This document shows, piece after piece, positions 33,705-42,923 of a DNA stretch of 64,000 nucleotides (positions are counted from its first letter, which is position 1; each line of letters begins with the position of its first letter). Made by a program: the position numbers and the translations under genes. Where the stretch lies: the NCBI RefSeq assembly GCF_018729255.1, contig NZ_CP076060.1, positions 1,488,001-1,552,000 on the forward strand, in the 5' to 3' direction. The notes below the pieces were generated by a model. That model was given only the letters and a program-made list of their open reading frames with translations, did no database searches and was not told the origin of the DNA. The stretch comes from Cupriavidus sp. EM10. Lineage in GTDB: Bacteria; Pseudomonadota; Gammaproteobacteria; Burkholderiales; Burkholderiaceae.

Positions 33705-35764
33705 AGATATCCCTCGGCAACTTCGGTAACACCGTCGCCCGGCCGTCGCCTTCCATCAACGTCCCGGACACCGGCAGCGCCATCGCGCAAGGCGCGGCAC
33801 GCCTCGGCGCAGCTGTAGGTGACATTGGCACCCAGATGCAGGCCAATGCAGAGGCGCAACGCCGCGCCGACTCCGCGCTGTCACTCGCCCAGTTCGACAA
33901 CGACATACGCGACGCACACGACACCGTCGACCGGCAACTGCAGAGCGGAGAGCTGAAAGCGGCAGATGCCATTCCGGCCTACCGCAAGCAGGTTCAGGAC
34001 CTGCAGAGCCAGCGTTTCGAAGGGATGGACCCGGAGACGCGCCGGCTGATTGAGCCCAACATCGTGCGCACGACGGGCGCTCTGGAACGCAACCTGCAAG
34101 GTTCAGTAGTCAAGCGCCAGCAAGGCGAGATCGGCGCCAGTCTGGACGGGCTCGGCGAGCAATTCCAGCGCAACGCCATGCGGGATCTTCCGGGCTCGAT
34201 CGCGAACTATCACAACGCTGTCGACCAGCTCGGGCCGCAGTCCGGTCTGACCCCAGAGCAGATTGCCCAGAAGAAGCAGGCCTTCACCGAGGGCGCGACC
34301 TACAACTTCGCCAATGCCACGCTCGAAGGCGCCGCGCAGACGGGCAATGCCGACCTGGTAAAAGCTGCCATGTCCAAGATCGGTGGCGCCGAGGGCGAAG
34401 CGATCGACCCCGCGAAGCGCACATCGCTGATGACGAAGGGTTATGGCTACCTCAACGGGATCGAGGCGGCAGGCATCCGGGCGCAGGAGAAGGCTGAGCG
34501 CGAAGCCAAGGCGCGCGAGGAGAAGGCGAAGGATGCGGTGAATGCAGCTACCGACATCGTGCTGCGCGGTAAGTACCTGGATATGGACACGATCAACGGC
34601 TTGGCAGAGACGACTGCCGGCACGGCGTACGCCACGCAGGCGCAGCAACTGGTGCAGGATCAAGGCGAAGCCGCGCGCTTTGCCACGATGCCGTCTGCCC
34701 AGCGCAAGGCTTTACTGGAGGCTGAGAACGCCAAGGCTGTGACAAAGGGGCAGGGCATCAGCCCGCAGCGGCAGAAGCAACTCGACCAACTCGGACGCAT
34801 CGATTCGAACATCGACAGCGCGGTGAAGGAAAACCCGTGGCAGGCTGCTCAGGAAAGCGGTGTTGTTACCCGGGCGCCGGCAATCAGTATCGGAAATGTG
34901 CAGGATGCTCAGCAGATCATCGGCATGCGCATGCAGCAGATCGGCCAGGTAGAGCAGTGGTCCGGCAAGAAGGAGAGCCCGCTGCAACCTTACGAGGCGC
35001 GCACTCTGGGAAAACTGGTGCAGTCCCTGCCGCCCGATCAGGCCGCCAGCGCACTTGGCTCCATCGGCGGTCTGGTGAAGGACATGGACCGCGTCTCGGC
35101 GCTGGCCAAGCAGCTGGGCGGCGACAACAACGTGCTGTCCAATGCCATGGCCTATGCCAACGCCCAGACGTCCGTGGGGCGCTATACCGCTGAGCTGGTG
35201 CTGCGCGGCCAGCAGGCCATGAAGGACGGCACTGCCAAGGTGGATTCGGCCAAGGAAACCGGCTGGAAGGCGGAGATCGCCCAGAAGATCAACGGCCTGA
35301 CGATGAACCAGGACACCTCGCGCGCGTGGAAGGACTCCGCCTTCATGATCATGGCCGGGCTGGTGGCCGAGGGTAAGTCGCCCGACGCAGACCAGGCGGT
35401 GAACCTGGCCACCGGCGGCGTTCGCGAGCAGCGCGACGGCACGAAGATACCGCGTCCGTACGGCATGTCAGACGACACCTTCACCCAGCGCATCGCCGGG
35501 ATCACGCCCAACGATCTGGCGCAGCAGGCGCCGGGCGGCGACGTGTTTAGCGGCAAGACGGCCATCCCGCTCGATCGATTCATCCAGCAGTTGCCGCAAG
35601 CCTCCCTTGTACACGCCGGGCCCGGCCGGTATGCGATCCGCGCCGGCCAGGGCTTCGTCACCAACAGCGCAGGCCAGCGCATCATCATCGACCTGAACCC
35701 ATCCCGCCCGACTGCGGCGCCGCCCAACGGTGCCCAGGGCATGCCGGCAAGGAGCGCGCAATGA
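33701..35764 (+). CDS. Large internal virion (ejection) protein
   Basis: A 687-residue, mostly helical protein starting at GTG 33701, which overlaps the preceding stop and follows GGAG by seven bases. Frequent Gln/Ala heptads and size fit T7 gp15-like ejection proteins. No enzymatic motif seen. It overlaps the next gene by ATGA. Confidence 0.75.
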   Translation: MKISLGNFGNTVARPSPSINVPDTGSAIAQGAARLGAAVGDIGTQMQANAEAQRRADSALSLAQFDNDIRDAHDTVDRQLQSGELKAADAIPAYRKQVQDLQSQRFEGMDPETRRLIEPNIVRTTGALERNLQGSVVKRQQGEIGASLDGLGEQFQRNAMRDLPGSIANYHNAVDQLGPQSGLTPEQIAQKKQAFTEGATYNFANATLEGAAQTGNADLVKAAMSKIGGAEGEAIDPAKRTSLMTKGYGYLNGIEAAGIRAQEKAEREAKAREEKAKDAVNAATDIVLRGKYLDMDTINGLAETTAGTAYATQAQQLVQDQGEAARFATMPSAQRKALLEAENAKAVTKGQGISPQRQKQLDQLGRIDSNIDSAVKENPWQAAQESGVVTRAPAISIGNVQDAQQIIGMRMQQIGQVEQWSGKKESPLQPYEARTLGKLVQSLPPDQAASALGSIGGLVKDMDRVSALAKQLGGDNNVLSNAMAYANAQTSVGRYTAELVLRGQQAMKDGTAKVDSAKETGWKAEIAQKINGLTMNQDTSRAWKDSAFMIMAGLVAEGKSPDADQAVNLATGGVREQRDGTKIPRPYGMSDDTFTQRIAGITPNDLAQQAPGGDVFSGKTAIPLDRFIQQLPQASLVHAGPGRYAIRAGQGFVTNSAGQRIIIDLNPSRPTAAPPNGAQGMPARSAQ

Positions 35765-38055
35765 TCGACGGCATGCTGCAAGACAGCATCGATAAGACCC
35801 TCGATGACCGCCAGCAGCGGCCCGTGGCCGAGCCGCGCCAGCAGTCTGGATTCTCGGTCTGGAACACGATCAAGGCGCCAGTCGTAGGCGCGGCAGCCGG
35901 CGGCGTGGAGTCTGGCGGCTTCGCTGCGGACGTCATTGGCGCCTTCGGTCAGGTGCAGGCCGGCTATGGCGCCCAGGCCGACCCATCCCTCCTGCTGTCC
36001 CCTGACGAGATGCAGAAGCGCCGGGATGCTGGCGATCAGGCTCGCGAACAGGTCCAAAGCGGCGAAGCCTTCAGCACCGAGATCGGCACGGGCCTGCGCA
36101 CCACGGCGCGCAGCATGATGCCGGACCCGGCTACTTCCAACGTGCTGGAGAACGTCCTGTTCCAGGGCGCCCGCGGGATCACCAAGGCGGTCGGGTATTC
36201 GCTGGCTGCCGGCCCGGTGGTGGGAGCAACGCTGTTTGGCGCGGATGAAGCGCTGACCGAGGCGGATCGTCTGAAGGCCGAGGGCGTCGACATCGAGACG
36301 CGGACGAAGGTGGGCGCCATCACAGGTATCGGTGCTGGCGTGGGTGCCGCACTGCCGGTGGCGGGCCGCACGATCGCCCAGACGGCAGCGCTGGTGGTGG
36401 CCGGCGGTCCGGCCGCCTACATCGCCCAGCAGGCCGCCTCGCGCGAGATCCTGAAGAACGCCGACTACAGCAAGGTATCTGACCAATACGATCCATTCGA
36501 CCCGGTGGGGCTGGCGGTCTCTACGCTGGTGCCGGCGGCGTTCGGTGGCCTGCATATGCGCGGCCAGCGTGGCGCGCGCCCTGGGTCAACGCCGCCAGTT
36601 GACGCCGCCGCTGCCCGCGCGCTGCTGGACATGGGCGGCAGCGAGCGCAAGGCGCTGCCGTACAACGATCCCCGCCTGGATGCCTATGCAGTGACGGCGG
36701 CGCAGCGCGAGGGCGTGCCGCCGGAACTGATGATCGCGCTGAAGAACGCCGGCGAGAAATCCGGTTCGACGGCGGTGTCTCCCAAGGGCGCGCGCGGCGT
36801 GGCCCAGTTCATGCCGGAGAACCTGCAGAAGTACGGCGTGAAGGACCCGACCGACCCGGTGCAGTCGCTGGATGGCATGGCCAAGTACCTGCGCGACACC
36901 ATGAAGCAGTACAACGGCGACATCCGCGCGGTGATCGCCGACTACAACGGTGGGCCCCGGCAGGCCAAAGCCGTGCTGGAGGGCAAGCTGCCGCCGGCCG
37001 CCGAGACGTCCCGCTACCTGGCCCGCGTCGAGGAATACATGGCGCAGCGCGGCGGAGAGGCTGCCGGCCGGGCCGCCGCTGGCGATCCAGACGCTGTGGC
37101 CGCAGCGCGCACGCAGCTGATCCGCGACACCGTCGACAGCTGGAACCTGAAGGACCCGACCGACATTGCTGCCGCACAGGATCACCTGCATGCCGTCGTC
37201 AAGGCATCCGACCAGCTTGGCGCCGGCAGCCGGGTGGACGTGAGCGACACCATCCAGTGGGACACGCTCCAGCAGGCCCGCATGCTCGACGACATGGTCG
37301 GTCGCTTCGAATCTGCCCGGGCCGATCTGCTGGGCGAGGCTGGCCAACCGGCGGAGCCCGGCGCCATCCGCTCCTTGCGCATCGAGATCGACCAGTTGCG
37401 GCGCGCCGCGCCGGACACTAGCGACGAGGCAATCCGCGCACGGGCCAAGGAACTGCAGGCAGAAGGCGACGGCCGGATCAGCTACAAGCAGGCGCAGGCC
37501 GCCGCCCGGAAGGAAATCACCTCAGCGCTCGACGAGCACACCGCGCGCCTCGATTCGTTGGAGCGGCAGGTAGAGACGAACCGCAGCGCCGAGCAGGCGC
37601 GCCAGGCCGTGCAGCAGCTTGACCAGCAGATTGCGGGCGCAAAGGGTGCGCGTGCCGCGCTGGATGCGCCGCCGAGCCCGGTTAAGGCCACGGCGTTGGC
37701 AGCCAAGCAGACCGCGAAAGAGACGCCCGCCAAGGCGCCCGGCGAGAAGACGGAAGGCGGCGGTATCCCTCCGCTTAACGAAACGCCGGGCGGAAATACC
37801 GAAACACAGGCTGCCGCTGCTGCAGCAAAACCGGGGGAAAGCGCAACAGGCGCGCAGGCTGCCGCCGCATCGGTTGACGCTCAGGCCGCCGAGATCGCCA
37901 AGCTATCGCCCGACATGATGGTGCAGCTGGAAGGGATGGACGCGCCGGTGCGGCTGGCCGATGCGCTGGAGGCTGTGAAGGCTGAGGCCGCGCGAGACGC
38001 CGCCGATGCGCCGCTGATCCAGGCGGCTGCCGAGTGCTTCTTACGTATCGCCTAA
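35761..38055 (+). CDS. Internal virion protein with lytic transglycosylase domain
   Basis: A 764-residue protein. Residues 300-425 contain an SLT-type transglycosylase region (VPPELMIALKNAGEKSGSTA, GARGVAQFMPENLQKYGV, then YNGGP). The usual catalytic ES pair appears as EKSG. The N-terminal part has Ala/Gly-rich membrane-like stretches and the C-terminal part is coiled-coil. It would cut the cell wall during DNA entry, like T7 gp16. It ends against a backwards membrane gene. Confidence 0.82.
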   Translation: MIDGMLQDSIDKTLDDRQQRPVAEPRQQSGFSVWNTIKAPVVGAAAGGVESGGFAADVIGAFGQVQAGYGAQADPSLLLSPDEMQKRRDAGDQAREQVQSGEAFSTEIGTGLRTTARSMMPDPATSNVLENVLFQGARGITKAVGYSLAAGPVVGATLFGADEALTEADRLKAEGVDIETRTKVGAITGIGAGVGAALPVAGRTIAQTAALVVAGGPAAYIAQQAASREILKNADYSKVSDQYDPFDPVGLAVSTLVPAAFGGLHMRGQRGARPGSTPPVDAAAARALLDMGGSERKALPYNDPRLDAYAVTAAQREGVPPELMIALKNAGEKSGSTAVSPKGARGVAQFMPENLQKYGVKDPTDPVQSLDGMAKYLRDTMKQYNGDIRAVIADYNGGPRQAKAVLEGKLPPAAETSRYLARVEEYMAQRGGEAAGRAAAGDPDAVAAARTQLIRDTVDSWNLKDPTDIAAAQDHLHAVVKASDQLGAGSRVDVSDTIQWDTLQQARMLDDMVGRFESARADLLGEAGQPAEPGAIRSLRIEIDQLRRAAPDTSDEAIRARAKELQAEGDGRISYKQAQAAARKEITSALDEHTARLDSLERQVETNRSAEQARQAVQQLDQQIAGAKGARAALDAPPSPVKATALAAKQTAKETPAKAPGEKTEGGGIPPLNETPGGNTETQAAAAAAKPGESATGAQAAAASVDAQAAEIAKLSPDMMVQLEGMDAPVRLADALEAVKAEAARDAADAPLIQAAAECFLRIA

Positions 38056-38348
38056 CGGATGATCAGGGACAGGACGATGCCGACCGCCGCAATGCTGCCG
38101 ACGATGGTGAACCAGGTACGAAAGGCGCGCCACGCGGCCCGGAAGTCCGCCGGCAGGCTTTTGCTGCTGGTTCCCGACAGCACGCACGCCGGTACGACGC
38201 CGCACACCCAGACGAACGCCGCCACGTACGCAGCCGGGTGCTGCGGCGGCAGGACGCTGGCCATCCACCCGAGCGCCGGGACGCCGAGCAGAATCCACCA
38301 GATACCGGCGGTGTGGGTGAGCAATCGAATCAGAGCCATGGGAGCCAT
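38052..38348 (-). CDS. Backwards membrane protein between ejection genes
   Basis: A 98-residue minus-strand protein with three likely membrane segments (around residues 10-30, 38-58 and 80-98: WWILLGVPALGWMASVL, AAFVWVCGVVPACVL, WFTIVGSIAAVGIVLSLII). It fits exactly between two virion genes: its stop shares bases with the stop at 38055 and its start lies 3 bp from the next plus start at 38352. Opposite direction suggests independent expression, as in a moron. No ribosome site is obvious, which lowers confidence. Confidence 0.6.
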   Translation of the reverse strand: MAPMALIRLLTHTAGIWWILLGVPALGWMASVLPPQHPAAYVAAFVWVCGVVPACVLSGTSSKSLPADFRAAWRAFRTWFTIVGSIAAVGIVLSLIIR

Positions 38349-38351
38349 TGT

Positions 38352-40859
38352 ATGACACCGCAATGCCGTCAAGCCGTCAGCGCAGCCGCTGGCCGCCAAC
38401 TTACCGATGCCGAGGTCCGCAAGATCGACGACCGGCTGTCCGCCACCATGCGCCGCCTGGCGCGTTCCGACCCGCAGTGGCAGGCCAAATCGCGCGATCA
38501 GCGCGTGCTGGAAGCCTCGCAACAGGCCATGGTTGATATCCAACAGGAGGCAGCGCTGAAGGTCACTCGCGCCAGCCTCCAGGTGGTGAAGACGGCTGCC
38601 ATGGATACACGTCTGACTGACCTCATGACGCAGTTCAGCGACAACCGCAGCAAGGCGCTGGTGAAGGAAATGGACCAGACCGGCGCCTACATCGAGGGCG
38701 TCAAGCGCGAGAACATGGCCAAGCTGATGGACCTCCTCGACGCTTCGGTCAGCACCCAGGGCACCAGCGCGGCACGGCGCGGCCTGATGTGGCTGTTCGA
38801 TGCCGAGAATCCCGGCATGACCCGCGACCTGGCCGTCGAGATCATCGCCAACGCCAATGGCGCGACCGGCAACACGCTGGCGCAGAAGGGCGCGCGAGCC
38901 TGGCTGGATACGATCGAGAGCATGCGCCAGCGCTTCAACTCGTCAGGCGGCGACGTCGGCAAGCTCGACTATGGCTACCTGCCGCAGCCCCACGACACGG
39001 TGCGCGTGCGCGGCGACGGCTCGGCCAAGGCGCAGGACGACTGGGCCCAGAAGACGATGCCGCTGCTCGACCGCAGTCAGTACGTGCGTGAGGACGGCAG
39101 CCGCATGAACGATGCCGAGGTGCTCGACTTCCTGCGCGAGGCGTGGACGACCATCGCCACGGACGGTCTGAACAAGACGACGCCTGGCAGCAAGCCGGCT
39201 GCCGGCAGTTCGGCCAAGGCCAACGCTGGTAGCGAGTCGCGCCAGATCCACTACAAGGACGGAAACGCCTATCTCGAATACATGGGCCAGTACGGCGCTG
39301 GCAGCATGTACGACGCCATGCTCGGGCACGTTGGGCGCCTCGCGCGAGACATCGGCTTGGTCGAACGGTACGGCCCCAACCCCAACCAGCAGATGCGGCT
39401 TCAGTTCGACCTTGCCGACCGGGCGGACCACGGCATTGACCGGACCTTTGGCATGCTGCCGCAGTCGTACTGGGATGTGCTGAGCGGTACCACTGGCGCG
39501 CCGGTCAGCGGGCGCATAGCCGAGATCGGCACCCACATGCGTAATATCCAGACATTCGGTAAGCTGGCCGGGGCCGTGCTCTCCAGCGTGACCGACCTCG
39601 GCACCTACTTCGTGACCACCGGCTACAACCGGCTCAGCTACTGGGATTCCATCCGAAACATCGGCCGCCAGTTCGATAGCGACACCCGCGATTTCCTGAG
39701 CATGCACGGCATCATCGCGGAATCGATGATCTCGGACCTGAACCGCTGGAGCGGCGACAACATCAGGCAGACGTGGTCTGGCCGGCTGGCGAACAGCACC
39801 ATGAAACTGTCGCTGATGAACGCGTGGACCGACACGCTGCGACGCGCCTACAGCATGACCATGATGAACGGTATGGCCAAGCTGTCGAAGACCGACTGGA
39901 AGGCACTGACCGAGTACGACCGCTGGCGCATGACCAGCAAGGGGCTGACCGAGGACGACTGGAACGTCATCCGGCAGGCGCAGCTCACGCCATACAACGG
40001 CATGGACTTTCTGACGCCTGAATCCATCCGCGCAGCCGGCGACCCGCGCGCCGACGAGGTAGTCGCAAAGGTGCTGGGCCTGATCACCGACGAGTCGGAA
40101 TATGCCGTACTGAACCCCGACCTGACCACCAAAGCGGCGGCGTCATGGGGCGGTTTGCAACGTGGCACACCATTGGGAGAGTTTGCACGTTCTGTCATGC
40201 AGTTCAAGTCTTTCCCGATAGCTATGGTGTCCCGACACTGGTCCCGCATGACTGAGGCGCCGGGGCGAATCGAAGGCGCGCCATTGCCCGCACTGGTGAA
40301 TCGCACGATGTACGGTGGAGCGATGTTGATCACACTCACAGGTCTGGGTGCCATTGCTTACCAGAACAAACAGATCGTGCAAGGTAAGGATCCTATCGAT
40401 ATGTCGAAGGGGAAATTCTGGTTCCAATCGCTCGCCCAGGGCGGCGGACTCAGTATTGTTGGTGACTTCCTCCTTTCAGACCCAGAAGGTAGTTATGGCG
40501 ACGATGCCGCCAATGCCATCAAGAGTGCTGCTGGACCCACCTTGGGAAGCGCGGCCGAGTTGGTTATCAAACTGGGCAAGGGAAACATTTTCGAATCCGC
40601 GCATGGTAAGGACACGCACGCCGGCGCGGAAGCATTACGTTTCGCGCGTGGGCACCTGCCGTATGTGAATCTCTGGTACGCCAAGGCCGCGCTCGATCAC
40701 GCCGGCCTGCACGCATTGCAAGAACTGTTGTCCCCCGGCTATCTTTCGAAAATGAAGTCGCGCGCGCAAAAGGACTGGGATCAGGATTACTGGTGGAAGC
40801 CTGGCACCGGTGGCCCGGATAGAGGCCCAAATCTTGGCGCAGCATTTGGAGATCAGTGA
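38352..40859 (+). CDS. Very large internal virion protein
   Basis: An 835-residue protein from ATG 38352 (GGAG eight bases upstream). It is helical with no visible enzyme motif. QFKSFPIAMVSRHWSRM and PYVNLWYAKAALDHAGLHAL in the C-terminal third are the conserved kind of ejection-protein segments. It shares bases with the next gene start (TGATG). Confidence 0.75.
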   Translation: MTPQCRQAVSAAAGRQLTDAEVRKIDDRLSATMRRLARSDPQWQAKSRDQRVLEASQQAMVDIQQEAALKVTRASLQVVKTAAMDTRLTDLMTQFSDNRSKALVKEMDQTGAYIEGVKRENMAKLMDLLDASVSTQGTSAARRGLMWLFDAENPGMTRDLAVEIIANANGATGNTLAQKGARAWLDTIESMRQRFNSSGGDVGKLDYGYLPQPHDTVRVRGDGSAKAQDDWAQKTMPLLDRSQYVREDGSRMNDAEVLDFLREAWTTIATDGLNKTTPGSKPAAGSSAKANAGSESRQIHYKDGNAYLEYMGQYGAGSMYDAMLGHVGRLARDIGLVERYGPNPNQQMRLQFDLADRADHGIDRTFGMLPQSYWDVLSGTTGAPVSGRIAEIGTHMRNIQTFGKLAGAVLSSVTDLGTYFVTTGYNRLSYWDSIRNIGRQFDSDTRDFLSMHGIIAESMISDLNRWSGDNIRQTWSGRLANSTMKLSLMNAWTDTLRRAYSMTMMNGMAKLSKTDWKALTEYDRWRMTSKGLTEDDWNVIRQAQLTPYNGMDFLTPESIRAAGDPRADEVVAKVLGLITDESEYAVLNPDLTTKAAASWGGLQRGTPLGEFARSVMQFKSFPIAMVSRHWSRMTEAPGRIEGAPLPALVNRTMYGGAMLITLTGLGAIAYQNKQIVQGKDPIDMSKGKFWFQSLAQGGGLSIVGDFLLSDPEGSYGDDAANAIKSAAGPTLGSAAELVIKLGKGNIFESAHGKDTHAGAEALRFARGHLPYVNLWYAKAALDHAGLHALQELLSPGYLSKMKSRAQKDWDQDYWWKPGTGGPDRGPNLGAAFGDQ

Positions 40860-41242
40860 TGAGGCAGGACCAATACGAGCGCCTACAGACGCTTACCGAG
40901 AAACTGACGGACGTGTTTCTCGAAGAAGCGAACCCGGAGACGTGGCCCGGCCACGGTATTGCCGCCGGGCAGATGGATCAGCAGACACGCGGCGACCGTT
41001 ACTGGGTCAAGAAAAACGCGGCGGCAACGCTCACCGTGATCATGAAGACCAGCAGCCTGATCGGCGTGATCCAGCAGCGCAGCGCCGCAGGAGCGCCTGA
41101 CGGCGTGCAGCCTGAAACCGAGGAGCCCGACGGTCTCGATGGCGAGATTCGCGCCGCGGAGAAGGAAGCGGCCCGCCTGCTGAACAAGCTCGGCACTGCC
41201 GCCAGCAAAGAAGCCTTCGACAAGCGAGTCCATGGCAAATAA
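40859..41242 (+). CDS. Probable small terminase subunit
   Basis: A 127-residue protein upstream of and overlapping the large terminase. LTEKLTDVFLEEANPETWPG and GDRYWVKKNAAATLTVIMK match the DNA-packaging small subunits of T7-like and BPP-1-like phages in pattern. It would recognise the phage DNA end. Confidence 0.75.
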   Translation: MRQDQYERLQTLTEKLTDVFLEEANPETWPGHGIAAGQMDQQTRGDRYWVKKNAAATLTVIMKTSSLIGVIQQRSAAGAPDGVQPETEEPDGLDGEIRAAEKEAARLLNKLGTAASKEAFDKRVHGK

Positions 41243-42880
41243 GCGCATCAGCTTCCTGGCCTTCTTCTTACTGTGGGCGAAGGTCATGAACTGGCAGGTG
41301 CCTACGCTGCACGTGCGCATGTGCCAGTGGCTGGAGTTCTGCGACGACCCGGTGCGGGTACTCATGGTGTTCCGGGGCGCCGCGAAGTCCACCATTTACG
41401 CCGTGTACAAGGCGTGGCAGCTATACAACGATGGCACATGGGTATCGCTGATATGGGCGGCGGACGGCAAGCTCGCGGCCAAACTGACGCGCGACACCAT
41501 CAACGTGCTGCGCCGCCATCCGTTGTGCGGCGGCATGCTCCCCAACAAGCCGGGTTCGCAGATGTTCTGGGTGACCGGCGCGAATGACGCGCGTAACGCC
41601 AGCATGACAGCCGTGGGCGTCAACCAGAACGTGACATCGGCGCGCGCACGCGACATCGACTACGACGATGTGGAGGTGCCGAAGAACATCAAGACGGCCG
41701 ACGCGCGGGAGAATCTGCGAGCGAAGATTCAGGAGGGCACCTTCATTCTCGTGCCGGGCGGCCGGGAAACCTACATCGGCACGCCCCACACGCACGATTC
41801 CATCTACCCCGAACTGGTTGACGCCGGCGCGGCGCTGTTGAAGATCCCGCTGTTCGAGGACGCCATCCGGTACGACAAGGAGATGGACACGCGCACGCGC
41901 TTCCCTTTCCCATTCGACCCGGCGGCGGACGGCATCTACGTCATCAGCGGAATTCACAAGGCCGCGCGGCTGCTGAAGGAAGGCGAAGACTACACGCTTG
42001 ACGGCCGGTGCGTGGCCCTCACGCGGCCGATCGGCGCCGTGCTGGACATCTATGCCCGTTGCGCATGGCCGGAGCGATTCACCCGAGAGGACATCGAGCG
42101 CCGCCGCAAGAAGGTGCGCACGCTCAACTACTGGGACTCGCAATACATGCTCGAAGCCAAGCCCATCACCGAGAGCCGTCTAGATCCGGAACTGATCAAG
42201 GCGTACGACATGCACCCGCGCCTGGAGACGGCGAACCGTCAGGTTCGCATGATGTTGGGCGGCGTGCAGATTGTGAGCGGCCGCGCATACTGGGACCCGG
42301 CCAAGGGCAAGGTAGGGGGCGACACCTCGGCGTTCTCGCTGATCCTCGACGACGGCTACGGCAATCACTACTGGCACGTGGCACAAGGCCTGACAGGCGA
42401 GGCCGCTGTATTCGACGACACACGCAACACCAGGATCATCGGAGGTCAGGTGATGCAGATTGCCGAGCTCGTACGCCGCTTCAACATCGTGCACGTGTCG
42501 GTAGAAACAAACGGGCTAGGCGCATTCATGCCAAAACTCCTGCAGCGCGCCCTGAAGCAAGAACAGTTGCGGTGCGCGGCGGTGGAGTTCATTGCGAAGG
42601 GCAACAAGAACGAGCGCATCCTTGCCGGCCTTGAGCCCCCATGAAGTCGGGGGTGTTGTGGGCGCACGTCGATGTGCTCAACGGTCCTATGTGGGACGAG
42701 ATGAAGGACTGGAACCCTGCGGTGAAGGAGCAGCCAGACGGCTATCTCGATTCCGGCTCGGGCGCCATCCTTCAGTCGCCTGTGCGCATTAACCACCTTG
42801 TCGGGAAACCGACAGCCGAGAACGTCAAAGATTGGCGGCAATCCGCGGGGGTCCATGAAGTGACCTTCGAGGTCGACTAG
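41232..42880 (+). pseudogene. Large terminase subunit, frameshifted near 3' end
   Basis: ATP-driven packaging motor and nuclease. The Walker A region is VLMVFRGAAKSTIYAVY near residue 45, the Walker B-like IDYDDVEVP near residue 135, and nuclease acidic residues lie in VGGDTSAFSLILDDG and HVSVETNG. The frame ends at LEPP; adding one C to the CCCCC at 42636-42640 restores reading through MKSGVLWAHVDVLNGPMWDE to 42880 (about 549 residues). The C-terminal 80 residues would be lost without this. It overlaps the small subunit by 11 bp. Confidence 0.88.
42799..42814 (+). repeat. TGTCGG-GAAA-CCGACA hairpin, copy 3
   Basis: Same 16-mer as at 23738 and 27432, but inside the terminase coding frame (HLVGKPTAEN). 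It is 109 bp upstream of the tail spike start, so again just ahead of a new gene group. Confidence 0.85.
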
Positions 42881-42923
42881 CGCGCCGTCTCCGGGCGGCG
42901 CCTCCACAAAAAGGCCGCCGCCA

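Noticed and set aside
38034-38351. N-terminal extension of the third ejection protein
   Set aside because: The extension is low-complexity, lies opposite the membrane gene, and a good ribosome site precedes ATG 38352.
24442-42880. Classification as a T7-like lytic phage
   Set aside because: No phage RNA polymerase is present, and integrase and repressor genes are.
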